From assembly GCA_903813345.2 (NCBI GenBank), contig CAIIXF020000005.1, forward strand, positions 12,279,375-12,343,374: 64,000 bases of DNA. Reading direction: 5' to 3'. The notes beneath the pieces were generated by a model, which ran no database searches, was not told where the DNA came from, and saw only the letters and a list, made by a program, of their open reading frames with translations. Shown piece by piece: positions 25,301-32,500 of the stretch. The translations under genes and the position numbers were made by a program. This DNA comes from Owenia fusiformis. Lineage: Eukaryota > Annelida > Polychaeta > Sabellida > Oweniidae. Each line of letters opens with the position of its first letter. The stretch's first letter is position 1.

Positions 25301-25846
25301 GTAAACTAAGAAAACACAGACTAAGGAAAGGCTACACAATACAAAACCTTCAATATATTTTATCATTGCAGAGACAAAGCATTGAAGTACCTACGGAAGG
25401 GCTGTAAAAACCTAACCTGCCTTTACATTCTCTATTGTAAAAATATCACAAAGTAAGTAGTAGTAGTACTGAAAGAAACATGAAGTAGTACTGAAAGCTG
25501 TTTATTGAATAAAGTGATGTCATAAATCATGGTTCGAATCCTGCTTTTACTTTAAGTTTTTATCTGATTCTGTTTAGCAAGTTTACAAAAATCCCAATTA
25601 CTGGTAAATTGTACCATGAAATATTTTCTGAGCTGTCACTGCAAATTTGTATTCCCTCCCCTTTGTGTATTTGATTTTGAACCATTGTGTATATTGAAAT
25701 TTTGGGAACAGTTGTATGTATATATAATGTATCTCCAACAAAGATGTTTTAATCTTATTTTCAGACATTCCGCTCAGAAGTTGATGAAGCATGTGGATAC
25801 TGTGCATTACAACAACGATGATGTCCCAAGTTACTTTGGATATTGA
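1353..25846 (+). CDS. FBXL13: F-box/LRR protein 13-like (dynein regulatory complex subunit 6), 5' partial, 20 exons
   Basis: FBXL13/DRC6 is a subunit of the ciliary nexin-dynein regulatory complex, and its F-box suggests Skp1 binding. Exons: 1353-1406, 2603-2670, 3363-3483, 3938-4034, 4834-4943, 6031-6135, 6438-6533, 7551-7576, 11710-11872, 12187-12287, 12495-12624, 13122-13220, 21185-21305, 21862-22024, 22256-22375, 22899-23025, 23424-23642, 24999-25081, 25372-25452, 25765-25846 (TGA). They total 2166 nt in one open frame (721 residues). Order seen: a basic, IQ-like helical N-terminal region (exons 3-5), an F-box over exons 6-7 (LLPRKVAVKIFSYVDIADL), then a long run of cysteine-containing LRRs with repeated LDLSxC and ITD motifs, ending NDDVPSYFGY. 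The WFGY/YFGY-type ending and LRR spacing match FBXL13 as I remember it. Introns are phase-consistent throughout. The 7.96-kb intron after 13220 hosts a GPCR gene and a foldback element. Confidence 0.9.
1800..2110. repeat. Degenerate ~90-bp tandem repeat
   Basis: Phrases such as ATTGCATAGTTATTGCATG, GGGTATATTGCATGGGAA and GGTGTAGGTATTGTAT recur three to four times with about 90-bp periodicity. It lies inside FBXL13 intron 1. The open frame on the opposite strand is a product of the repeat, not a gene. Confidence 0.75.
2715..2794. repeat. Short inverted repeat (hairpin element)
   Basis: The left arm CACACCGGAATAGCCT is followed after 18 bases by GACAACGGTA. The right arm reads TACCGTTGTCAGGCTATTCC and continues GGTGTG, the exact reverse complement with the 18 bases left out. 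This could be a very small MITE remnant or a structured intronic hairpin in FBXL13 intron 2. Confidence 0.7.
3240..3290 (+). repeat. Duplicate of the FBXL13 exon-3 acceptor and exon start
   Basis: The true acceptor at 3361-3362 is preceded by CATGATTCCCTTGCAG and followed by TGCCTGGATGCAGTACCACC. A near-identical block lies 99 bases upstream: CATGATTCCCCTCCAG, then TGCCTGGATGCAGTAGCACC from 3264. Its polypyrimidine tract and AG are intact. The exon-like part has TAG where the true exon has TAC, so use of this copy would terminate the protein after four codons. Confidence 0.8.
5425..5590 (+). repeat. Dispersed repeat R2, copy 1
   Basis: Begins with a small inverted repeat, GTCACCACCAGAAGTGGTGAC, and continues ATATTGCTATAGTCTCCAAT, then a GTGTTCGGCAGT region and GGTGGTGACATTTTGCATG. 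Related copies occur at 22079-22130, 28496-28580 and 47630-47770, so this is an interspersed family. No coding capacity is seen. Confidence 0.65.
6969..7037 (-). repeat. tRNA-like sequence (SINE head or tRNA pseudogene)
   Basis: On the - strand it reads like a tRNA body: a D-arm-like TAGCGGTAGAAT, an anticodon stem CCCTC/GAGGG closing a seven-base loop with AGC at the anticodon position, and a B-box-like GGTTGGAATCCC, followed by a T-rich tail. The acceptor stem and T stem do not pair properly, so a functional tRNA is unlikely. It lies in an intron of FBXL13. Confidence 0.5.
7719..7778 (+). CDS. FBXL13: Candidate 20-codon cassette exon of FBXL13
   Basis: A 60-nt open segment sits between CTTCTTAG and GTAAGTGG, with good splice signals on both sides. 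It enters and leaves in phase 2, exactly as needed between exon 7551-7576 and exon 11710-11872. The encoded insert is hydrophilic (QTKEQKNEFKQFGEVKQKN). Without it the junction reads VRNRITDK, which resembles the conserved FBXL13 linker, so the skipped form is probably the main one. It could also be a chance open segment. Confidence 0.4.
7936..8110 (+). mobile_element. tRNA-derived SINE, copy 1
   Basis: Starts with an A-box-like TTTGGCTCGAGCAGTAGAGC, has an anticodon-arm-like region and a B box GAGTTCAATTCC, then GGGGCATTGAACTTAGCAC, TATCTGGCTTGTT, CTCCCCAG and GGGCCATTACA. The same post-B-box order recurs at about 44900-45065. Two copies sharing tRNA-like heads and a common body identify a SINE family. 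Confidence 0.7.
9213..10216. mobile_element. Candidate ~1-kb non-autonomous DNA element
   Basis: The edges form an imperfect inverted repeat: TTTAAAGTGTGCGCCTGA at the left and TCAGGCACTTTAAA at the right. The interior is richer in CpG than its surroundings (for example CCCGGCTACG, CGCATGCGCAT). No convincing target-site duplication or transposase is seen, so the assignment is tentative. Confidence 0.3.
10735..10772. mobile_element. 38-bp TA-flanked terminal hairpin (mariner-type remnant)
   Basis: CAGGATGTTCCA and TGGAACACCCTG form imperfect inverted ends flanked by TA on both sides. The CAGGGTGTYCCA end resembles the CAGGGTG ends of elements at 22434-22581 and 27116-27363. It is probably an internally deleted copy. 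Confidence 0.5.
12902..13045 (+). repeat. Dispersed repeat R1, copy 2
   Basis: Shares with 13372-13572 a long near-identical core around AAAATTGGCATATTTTGACC and AATTTTGGTCTGAATTGT, and ends in GAGAAAAAATCCTGTGGAGA. It lies in the FBXL13 intron between exons 12495 and 13122. Confidence 0.7.
13372..13572 (+). repeat. Dispersed repeat R1, copy 3
   Basis: Begins near GATCTCCCTAGCATTAAAGC and ends AAAATCCTGTGGAGATCTCT. It contains three spaced GCACCCACCTGAAA-like blocks, then the same core as copy 2. The GAGATCTC-like ends may be terminal inverted repeats. Confidence 0.7.
13776..14073 (+). repeat. Dispersed repeat R3, copy 1
   Basis: Starts CTCTTGAACCCCAGGCTCTA and includes TTTTGTGACAGATTATCTC, CACTCTAGATTTCAAGGTCA and TTTCTTAGGTGA. 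The same order occurs at 33726-33962. Its right edge touches the stop codon of the - strand GPCR gene, so the repeat lies directly in that gene's 3' untranslated region. Confidence 0.7.
14074..15189 (-). CDS. Intronless class-A (rhodopsin-family) GPCR, orphan
   Basis: A 371-residue single-exon receptor for an unknown ligand, expected at the plasma membrane. The extracellular N-terminus has two N-glycosylation sequons (NET, NMT). TM1 carries LIGNTTF (Asn1.50) and TM2 has LAMVD (Asp2.50). A cysteine before TM3 can pair with ECL2 (GCIQRC). TM3 ends in LERY instead of DRY, TM5 carries a Pro, and ICL3 is long, polar and Ser/Lys rich (about residues 232-300). TM6 has FILWFVP. TM7 reads VLPIYGIFDTRF, so the NPxxY Asn is replaced. 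The GIFDTRFKxCLRKTF start of the tail resembles many invertebrate single-exon amine- or peptide-like receptors. The gene is nested antisense inside an FBXL13 intron. Its start Met has no in-frame competitor upstream. Confidence 0.9.
   Translation of the reverse strand: MENVEIFYCNETEFMVSITVNMTDATFINSLRQITEQSLDILCIYATILFIISLIGNTTFIVTVWRSYQLHNTAYYYVSSLAMVDILVAMVYMIQCLSQRFMTLAEFLETLTCKMLGIFSTYLVVIEFSTIGLVTLERYFMICYPYTHQEKLMLRFPGFFIAGLWSLGFIIYISPVFVNPGFVYNGCIQRCLPYWIPGSISLLEIVPLGIFMHILLLCYIRIGIAVYRANKHIKATMVTPQPLSPSQETQIDEPQTDGYNMNTIDGNSAKITNNADKGPQSQAKQDNKKIRKSGSKGIKVIVLITVIYFILWFVPIFSVVVARNFALAIFGDAFYFLSTATVLPIYGIFDTRFKMCLRKTFGCNKGHISTP
15262..15560. repeat. 24-bp minisatellite upstream of the GPCR
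   Basis: About 12 copies of a 24-bp unit of the form CTGATGTCAGTTCATGTGAT plus ACAA. On the GPCR strand each unit presents TGACATCA, a variant of the CRE/AP-1 half-site pair. The array lies about 70-370 bases upstream of the receptor start codon, in the position of its promoter. The open frame across it exists only because 24 is divisible by three. Confidence 0.9.
16208..16346. mobile_element. Inverted-repeat MITE M1, copy 1
   Basis: The ends CCTCGGTCACATTTGCTCTTCGAT and ATCAAATGTGACTGAGGC are inverted and imperfect. The same end sequence (GGTCATATTTGCTCTGAT ... ATCGAGGCAAATGTGACC) bounds an element at 38600-38745. No coding potential. Confidence 0.6.
16653..20891. mobile_element. 4.2-kb foldback element with tandem-repeat arms
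   Basis: The left arm begins TGCTGTCCCCAGCTCCGATT at 16653 and the right arm ends with its reverse complement at 20891. Arm homology continues inward almost to the centre. First come about 500 bp of single-copy sequence (16.66-17.16 against 20.39-20.89 kb). Next comes an array of ~173-bp units in each arm: left 17.16-18.1 kb (about 5-6 copies), right 19.1-20.38 kb (about 7 copies, inverted). More unique sequence follows, leaving a spacer of roughly 500 bp at about 18.35-18.87 kb. Units share GGGTGACCATATCTCACCTT and TATTACTAATAAGAAGTA. No transposase or clear target-site duplication is visible. The structure fits a non-autonomous foldback DNA transposon, and the superfamily is unknown. Confidence 0.85.
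22036..22068 (+). repeat. Duplicated fragment of FBXL13 exon 21862-22024 just after its donor
   Basis: GGAAAGTTATGCAGGGATCT and the following GAAGCACTTGTA repeat, with one change, an internal stretch of the exon at about 21900-21931. The copy begins 12 bases past the donor. It shows a local tandem duplication of exon sequence into the intron. Confidence 0.75.
22079..22130 (+). repeat. Dispersed repeat R2, partial copy
   Basis: ATGTCACCACTAGAAGTGGT followed by GTTCAGTGTTTGGCATCTGT matches the R2 family at 5425 and 47630 but is truncated. Confidence 0.5.
22434..22581. mobile_element. 148-bp TA-flanked MITE (CAGGGTGACC ends)
   Basis: CAGGGTGACCCCCAAAATGC at the left and GCATTTTTTGGTCACTCTG at the right form ~20-bp terminal inverted repeats, and both sides are flanked by TA. 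TA duplication with CAGGGTG ends points to a Tc1/mariner-type non-autonomous element in an FBXL13 intron. Confidence 0.75.
23690..24170 (+). pseudogene. Retrotransposon C-terminal fragment (putative PD-(D/E)XK-like domain)
   Basis: The main open frame (23732-24169) reads TTDWEIMVDLDRKLVFP, then LRPDIVI, VILVELTVPWED, a KYDDIITEARQKDW block and FPIEVGCRGFAGKSV. This combination recurs at the C-terminus of many invertebrate retroelement polyproteins as I remember them. The RPD...VELT spacing resembles a restriction-like endonuclease core, which is inference. No reverse transcriptase precedes it and the frame shifts at the 5' end, so it is a 5'-truncated relic. It sits in the FBXL13 intron beginning at 23643, starting about 50 bases after the donor. 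Confidence 0.65.
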
Positions 25847-27115
25847 CTTATATTTATATTATATTTATACCCAGAGGTTGGTAATGTTGGAACTATACAT
25901 TATAGCAATGATAGTGTTACACTAACATCATAGTGTATCAAATTAACATCATAGTGCAGGTCGGACAAATTCCTACTTTTAAGAAAATGCAGTTTCTATC
26001 TCCATAGAGAATCAACAGAATCTCTAACAGTTATTAACCTGCAAGAATACACATACATTGTATAGGCCTAGTACTTACAATATTAATGCTACAATATCGA
26101 TGTATGTGCCAATGAAGGGGTCAAGGCTAAAAAGGAGATGCTTGGAGAGTTTTTTGGGTTTGCTCAACTGCGGGCCACAAAATTTAATCAAACTGCTGAC
26201 ACGGAAACCTGAAGTAATGTAGAAATTAAAAATGTAAAGTTTACATTTATCTGTGCCAAATCAAGACCTACTTGTTGTGTAACATTACATATGTGATGTC
26301 AACAAGGTAAGGATATGTCAGTAAGGTAAATATTTTGAGGGACTTCTTCAACTTTATCTATATTTCATCATTACTCTCAAGGCCCGCTTGTAAGATGACC
26401 TCATTGCTTGCGATGTCAGCGGGAACTTGCTCATGATATAAACGGGGCCTTGGTAGTCATCATGTACTTGATATTAATTGTACTTGTCATCAAATATGAA
26501 TGAAACAGTTGTAAATTTTGTAATATATTGTACATAGCAACAATATTTGTACATTGATGTATATAAAATAATATGTACAGTGGTACTTTGTAAGTGATAA
26601 TTCACTATTGATGGGCTGGAAATAATTAGTCAAGTCAATGATAAGACAAAATTTTATATCACCAAATGAAGAATGAATACTTAACTACCCTGGTGATTTT
26701 GTACAAAAAAATGTATTTAAATAATTTAAATCATTATCTATTTGAAAGGAGGTCAATACTAAGGTTATGCCTATTGTAATATAAAGAAATTGCAGTATTT
26801 AGAAAATATGCAGAAAAGTTATGTAAATATCAATGTACATATTATATATAGGAAATACAACTAAAATTAAATGTTCAACGTGTACGATTCAAGGCAGAAG
26901 TGTAGATTATTCCAAAATTCATGAGGAAATTAATTTTATTCTGTGACCTGTCACTTGGTCGCTTTCATTATCCCAATGAACAAAGTGAACAAAGTTCAGT
27001 AGGGATACAGTGAAGTCCTCCTTCCCGTCATTCAGTCAGTCCGTCAGTCTCTCCATACAGAAGATAACTCAAATACTAATTAACAGATTTTTTTCATATT
27101 TGGTGGAAAGATGTA

Positions 27116-27363
27116 CAGGGTGTCAATTAAGTCTAGTCCCCCCTGCTACAACTAAAACCTTAATAGATGGTACCTAGTGTGATATACCATTGGAAAGATC
27201 ATCCAAAGTTATGTTAACTCACCAACTGTCAAGTTTTTTGGATGAAATTCACCTATATTTTCATGATGTTTTTATAGTTACTGTACCCTCCTTAAGCAGC
27301 TTTCATTGCATCAAAATGAGAAGGATATGAGTAGCGGGGGGACGGGACTTATTTGACACCCTG
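27116..27363. mobile_element. 248-bp MITE (CAGGGTGTCA ends)
   Basis: CAGGGTGTCAATTAAGTCTA leads into a run of C at the left. At the right a run of G is followed by GACGGGACTTATTTGACACC and CTG, its imperfect inverse. It is related by its ends to 22434-22581. The left side is preceded by TA; the right flank is AA, so one TA has been lost. Confidence 0.7.
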
Positions 27364-27669
27364 AATATTGGCTGATTGGTGAATAGTTTTACGCAATCTT
27401 TTTTAAAGATGACAGGAACTTTTCAAAAAATCGTATGCTTTTTATTTTAAACCAAATTTGAACATGACTGTATTCACGTCTTCTATAATCTGTTAACAAA
27501 GTCAACATTTCACCCGGGGTATATTCGCCAACAATGCCCCTGGTAATACGAGTAATGTGTGACGTCATAATGGCGGGCCGTAGTAATGGCGGACCGTTAT
27601 GAATATTCGAAACATTTTGGTGAGATTTCATGTTCGAATCGTAATATAGACCTAAGAGCAGGTGTAATA

Positions 27670-27783
27670 TTGTTGAATACACCTCGCAGGGCTAGGCAAA
27701 AACGTTTTCTGTACCCCAAACGACCGAAGGGAGTGAGGGGTTCGATAGCTTTTGTGCTAAGCCCTGCAGGGTGTATTCGACGA
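27670..27783. mobile_element. Short inverted-repeat element
   Basis: GAATACACCTCGCAGGGCTA and AGCCCTGCAGGGTGTATTC form inverted arms around a central GC-richer segment of about 60 bases. It may be a small MITE. The open frame crossing it has no family signature. Confidence 0.55.
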
Positions 27784-28495
27784 CATTATTATTATTAATA
27801 TTCAAACTATATTATTGTTTGAAATTTTGGAAGTATATTCACATATTTCTATTTCACATATATTTCATGTTTTTCAGCCTGACCCCGAGGAGGTTGGGAA
27901 AACAGGAATTTGGATTTATTTCTAGATGTTTTTGAAGTATAGTTTTATTATACTCAAATGAAAAGCAATTTAGAGTAGATTGCAAATATTGTATTGTTTT
28001 TCTGATTAAGGCCTCATAAAATTCAAATTCGTTACCTGTGGGATTTCGCTATTATTTTTTCTGATCTCTTAAAAGTATGGCTATATCATGTATATACTCA
28101 AATTGAAGATCACAATTAGGGTATTGTTTTTTGTTTTTCTAATTTGTGCCTCAGAAAAATTCAAAATGGCTGCCTCGAGCAGGAATTCACCATTACTTAG
28201 AGATATCTTTAAGTATGGTTACTTGATACTACAATGATCTCAAATGTTTATTGAAGGGAAGAGTAGATGCTAAATATTACATTGTGACTGTACAGATTCA
28301 TGATTTACGTCGTTTATAGTGTTTGTTGGGATTTGCTACTCCGTGGAGTTGAAATTTTCTAGTTTAGTCTGGATTCACCAATAAAAAGACTAAATTTCAG
28401 ATCTGAATTATTTATTCAATCTAAGACAATCACATAACTATGTCATCATTTTTATGTTTAAGTATTTGTTTGCATTTACAATCAGAATGTGACAT

Positions 28496-28580
28496 ATTTT
28501 TAGAGTCTCCAACTTTTTTGTGGATGGTGTTCAGCGTCAGTAACATGTCAGTTGGTGACATTTGTTTAGTATTGCCTTGA
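28496..28580 (+). repeat. Dispersed repeat R2, copy 3
   Basis: TAGAGTCTCCAACTTTTTTG and GGTGTTCAGCGTCAGTAACA then GTTGGTGACATTTG follow the R2 order seen at 5425 and 47630. The 5' hairpin is absent. Confidence 0.5.
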
Positions 28581-29378
28581 ATATAGTTTACAAAAATATT
28601 TACAAATGATACGAGATTACCATTCCAGTGAGATTAATCTTAAGTCAGAACGATAAAGTGAAGCATAAGATATGCATTTTGTATATTTGAATAAAAATAG
28701 GAAAAATGGCCTCAATAAAAATAAAATATTATATTTTGTGTTTTTGTTTGCTACCAGGAACTGGGTAATGAATAATGAAGCCAATTTAAGAAACTATTCA
28801 ATAAGATCTAGATATTTAAGATATGTGAACCTGTGAACATGATCTGTGAGCACATTCCCACCACATGCACTGTTCAAGCTCACAGTATAATTGGCACATT
28901 GCTACTATACTCATATTATATGAGTTTGTATATATCTTTGCTGTGATTTTACCGTGAGCTTGGGGGTATATTCACACATACATGTAGCTAGGCAAGGTGT
29001 GTCAGATTCCAGCCAATCCAAACACGTTATTACAAATAAGTGCATGCAATTAAAAAACCAATAATTCACCCAAGGTCACTCATTCTAGATTCTATTGAAA
29101 ATAATGAAATTGATACACTGATAAGTTCATATTTGAGTGAAACTCTATAAATAGTATCATGGGAATAACTAGCTACGTGCTTGTGCAGGTCAAAGGTTAA
29201 GTGTTGTATAGGTTTCATGGCGAGGATCCATGATACCGACTGACACAAACAGAAGTGACAAATTGAACCTTCCAAAAAGTTTAATTGAAATATATTCTTT
29301 TAGGTCATTTCATATCTTTTTTTGTGATATTGTATAAATTATTTTGTGAAAAGAATTTAAGCCCAATACTCAATTCAT

Positions 29379-29457
29379 TGTGGAATGACCATTCCTTTCA
29401 GGCATTGTGCAAATTTTAGAAAGCGACACCTTCAAGGAACGGTCATTCCACATTGCA
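29379..29457. repeat. Short inverted repeat near the zinc-finger gene 3' end
   Basis: CATTGTGGAATGACCATTCC and GGAACGGTCATTCCACATTG are inverted arms separated by about 40 bases. On the - strand it lies about 50 bases past the zinc-finger stop codon, so it would form a hairpin in that mRNA's 3' untranslated region. Confidence 0.6.
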
Positions 29458-29507
29458 CCGAGTTCAGGGCAATCCTTAAATCACTTAAAACTTTTAAGAC
29501 TCCCATT

Positions 29508-32500
29508 TTAAGTTTGATTTTGTGGTTTCCAGCCCCCTGATGCAAGCAAATGCATTAATGCCTCTGAGGCCACAGTTTCCTGGGTGTCCAGTATATGTAC
29601 CTCCTCTGATTGTCCTTGTACAGCAGTGGAGTCTATGTACATCACTCCCCCATGGTTCATTGCCACCTGGGTACAAGGCTGTTGTGAAGGAGGTATCTCA
29701 CTACCAGATGGTATGGCCAATTCAATAGAATTAGTGGCTCCATCTATATTAGCAGTCCCAGTGCCAACTTGCTCCCCATCTGTAATACCCCCAGAGTCTA
29801 AAAACACTATTTTTGGGTTTGGATCTAAATTTGGAATAAACGAGTTGGCTGTATTTGCCATTGAGGTCACTGTCTGAACAGTCTGTACATGTGCTTCATT
29901 ATAAACCTCAATCCTATTTTCAGCTTGCGTTTGACCCTCTGGTACATCTTGTATCTGCACCATTGTCTGTTCACCTTCCTCTGTGTTTATATACATGATA
30001 GTCTGACCATTGTCTAGTTTGTAAAGAACATGTTCTGGCTGCTTATCAGACTGAGATGCACCGTTGTCAGCTACTTGGGGATTGGTTATATTGGTTTCCA
30101 TCTGGAAAATACACATTTAGAGATAGTAGAGTTCAAAGGTCAGCAATTCCTATTTAGCTTGTGCTACTGGAGTTTCTAGCAAATAGGCCCATGGGCATTT
30201 TTCAAAGAAAGTGTATGAAAAATTATTTTTCCCAATTTCTAAAGCCCCATGGGAGTTCTTTTTGAGGGCCTCTAAATGAATGCCAAGTGGGCAAAACAAG
30301 GATTCCTGGGCAATATCCTGTTATTGACACCATAAAATTGTTGAATTCAAAAATTTCAAAATTGATTTCAAAACAACAGAACTTTGATAGAACATCTGCA
30401 GAATATGCAAAAATGCACAGTTGCTAGTTTATCCTCGATTGTTTCGATGTTCAAACTTTGCGAATAAGGTCCCCAAAACACTTGCTTCTTGGATGTACTG
30501 TAAAGCATGTTTTAGTGATGGTCAAAAAGTGAATTTTCCATGCTGTATATGAATTATTTTCTAACTGATCAATGGACATAAAGAAAATAGAAAATGAAAA
30601 TGAAGGGAAATACCATCAGAAATGAAGTATACATGGATATTCACAATAAAAAAAAATTGACAAAGAAAAGAAGTAAATATTTATACAATACCTTAACCTG
30701 CACTTGGTCCACTCTAGGCGCAATATCAACTGCATTAGAAACATGTTCCAGGTTCCCTTCAGGTGTCTGAACTAAATACACCATAGACGACGGGTCATCC
30801 TGTTTCTCCATCACAAACGTTATTGCTTCCTTATTAGTATCCTTCATGTGCTTCTTGATATGTCGACAGTATGAGGAGACATCAGGGTATGAGCTGCCGC
30901 AGTCTTTAAATGTACACACGTAAGGTTTCATGCCCATGTGCTGGTGCATGTGCTCTCGTAGGTACTGCATGCGGGTAAACGACTTAGCACAGATTGTACA
31001 GAGGAAAGGTCGCTCGCCAGTGTGCTTGCTGTGGTGTCTACGTAGCTCACCTAAAATTCAATTACCCAGATTAAATTGTTTAGTTTTCAAACATAAATCT
31101 TAAAAATAAAAGAGACATTGCCTATTTAGTTGTAATACCCTAAATAGCATTTAACATTTCCTTTTACCAAATAAACAATTTACAAAAGGAAGAGGTTGGG
31201 GGGTCCTTTCATTAGCCTGGTATAACCTGATTTCAATATTTAGATGAAATAAAAATGAAATGCAAGTGGATGTATATCACTTTAAGTATGACAAATAAAC
31301 ATACCAAATGACACATAAACATCTTAAGAGTAAAGACATACCACATAAACACAACTAATGACACATAAACATACCTGGTGACACATAAACATCTAAAGAG
31401 TAGACATACCACATACACACACCTAGTAACACATGAACATACCTAATGACACATAAACATCTAAAGAGTAAAGACATACCACATAAACACACCAAGTGAC
31501 ACATGAACATACCTAATGACACATAAACATCTAAAGAGTAAAGACATACCACATAAACACACCAAGTGACACATGAACATACCTAATGACACATAAACAT
31601 CTAAAGAGTAAAGGCATACCACATAAACACACCTAGTAACACATGAACATACCTAATGACACATCAACATCTAAAAGAGTAAAGACATACCACATAAATA
31701 CACCTAGTGACACATGAGCATACCTAATGACACATAAACATCTAAAGAATGAAGACATACCACATAAACACACCTAGTGACACATGAACATACTTAATGA
31801 CACATAAACATCTAAAGAGTAAAGGCATACCACATAAACACATCTAGTGACACATAAACACACCTAGTGACACATGAACATACCTAATGACACATAAACA
31901 TCTAAAGAGTAAAGACATACCACATAAACACACCTAGTGACACATGAACATACCTAATGACACATAAACATCTAAAGAGTAAAGACATACCACATAAACA
32001 CACCTAGTGACACATGAACATACCTAATGACACAAAAACATCTAAAGAGTAAAGACATACCACATAAACATACCTAGTGACACATGAACATACTTAATAT
32101 ACATAATGACACATAAACATCTAAAGAGTAAAGACATACCACATAAACACACCTAGTGACACATGAACATACCTAATGACACATAAACATCTAAAGAGTA
32201 AAGACATACCACCTAAACACACCTAGTGACACATAAACACACCTAGTGACACATGAACATACCTAATGACACAAAAAAATCTAAAGAGTAAAGACATACC
32301 ACATAAACATACCTAGTGACACATGAACATACCTAATGACACAAAAACATCTAAAGAGTAAAGACATACCACTAAACACACCAAGTGACACATGAACATA
32401 CCTAATGACACATAAACATCTAAAGAGTAAAGACATTCCACATAAACACACCTAGTGACACATAAACATACCTGGTGACACATAAACATCTAAAGAGTAA

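Larger units (their letters stand above)
25847..29507. other. Convergent 3' intergenic region
   Basis: Lies between the FBXL13 stop and the zinc-finger gene stop on the opposite strand, so it should hold both 3' untranslated regions. I see no exon with coding bias. It contains elements at 27116-27363, 27670-27783, 28496-28580 and 29379-29457, listed separately. The rest is AT-rich single-copy sequence. Confidence 0.6.

Noticed and set aside
29522-29877. Two + strand open frames opposite the zinc-finger terminal exon
   Set aside because: They mirror the coding bias of the Gln/Asn-rich C-terminal exon on the other strand and have no independent support.
31233-31552. Open frames on the - strand in the 70-bp array, and the thought of a CRISPR-like array
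   Set aside because: The unit repeats as a whole without unique spacers, and the genome is eukaryotic; the frames are minisatellite artefacts.
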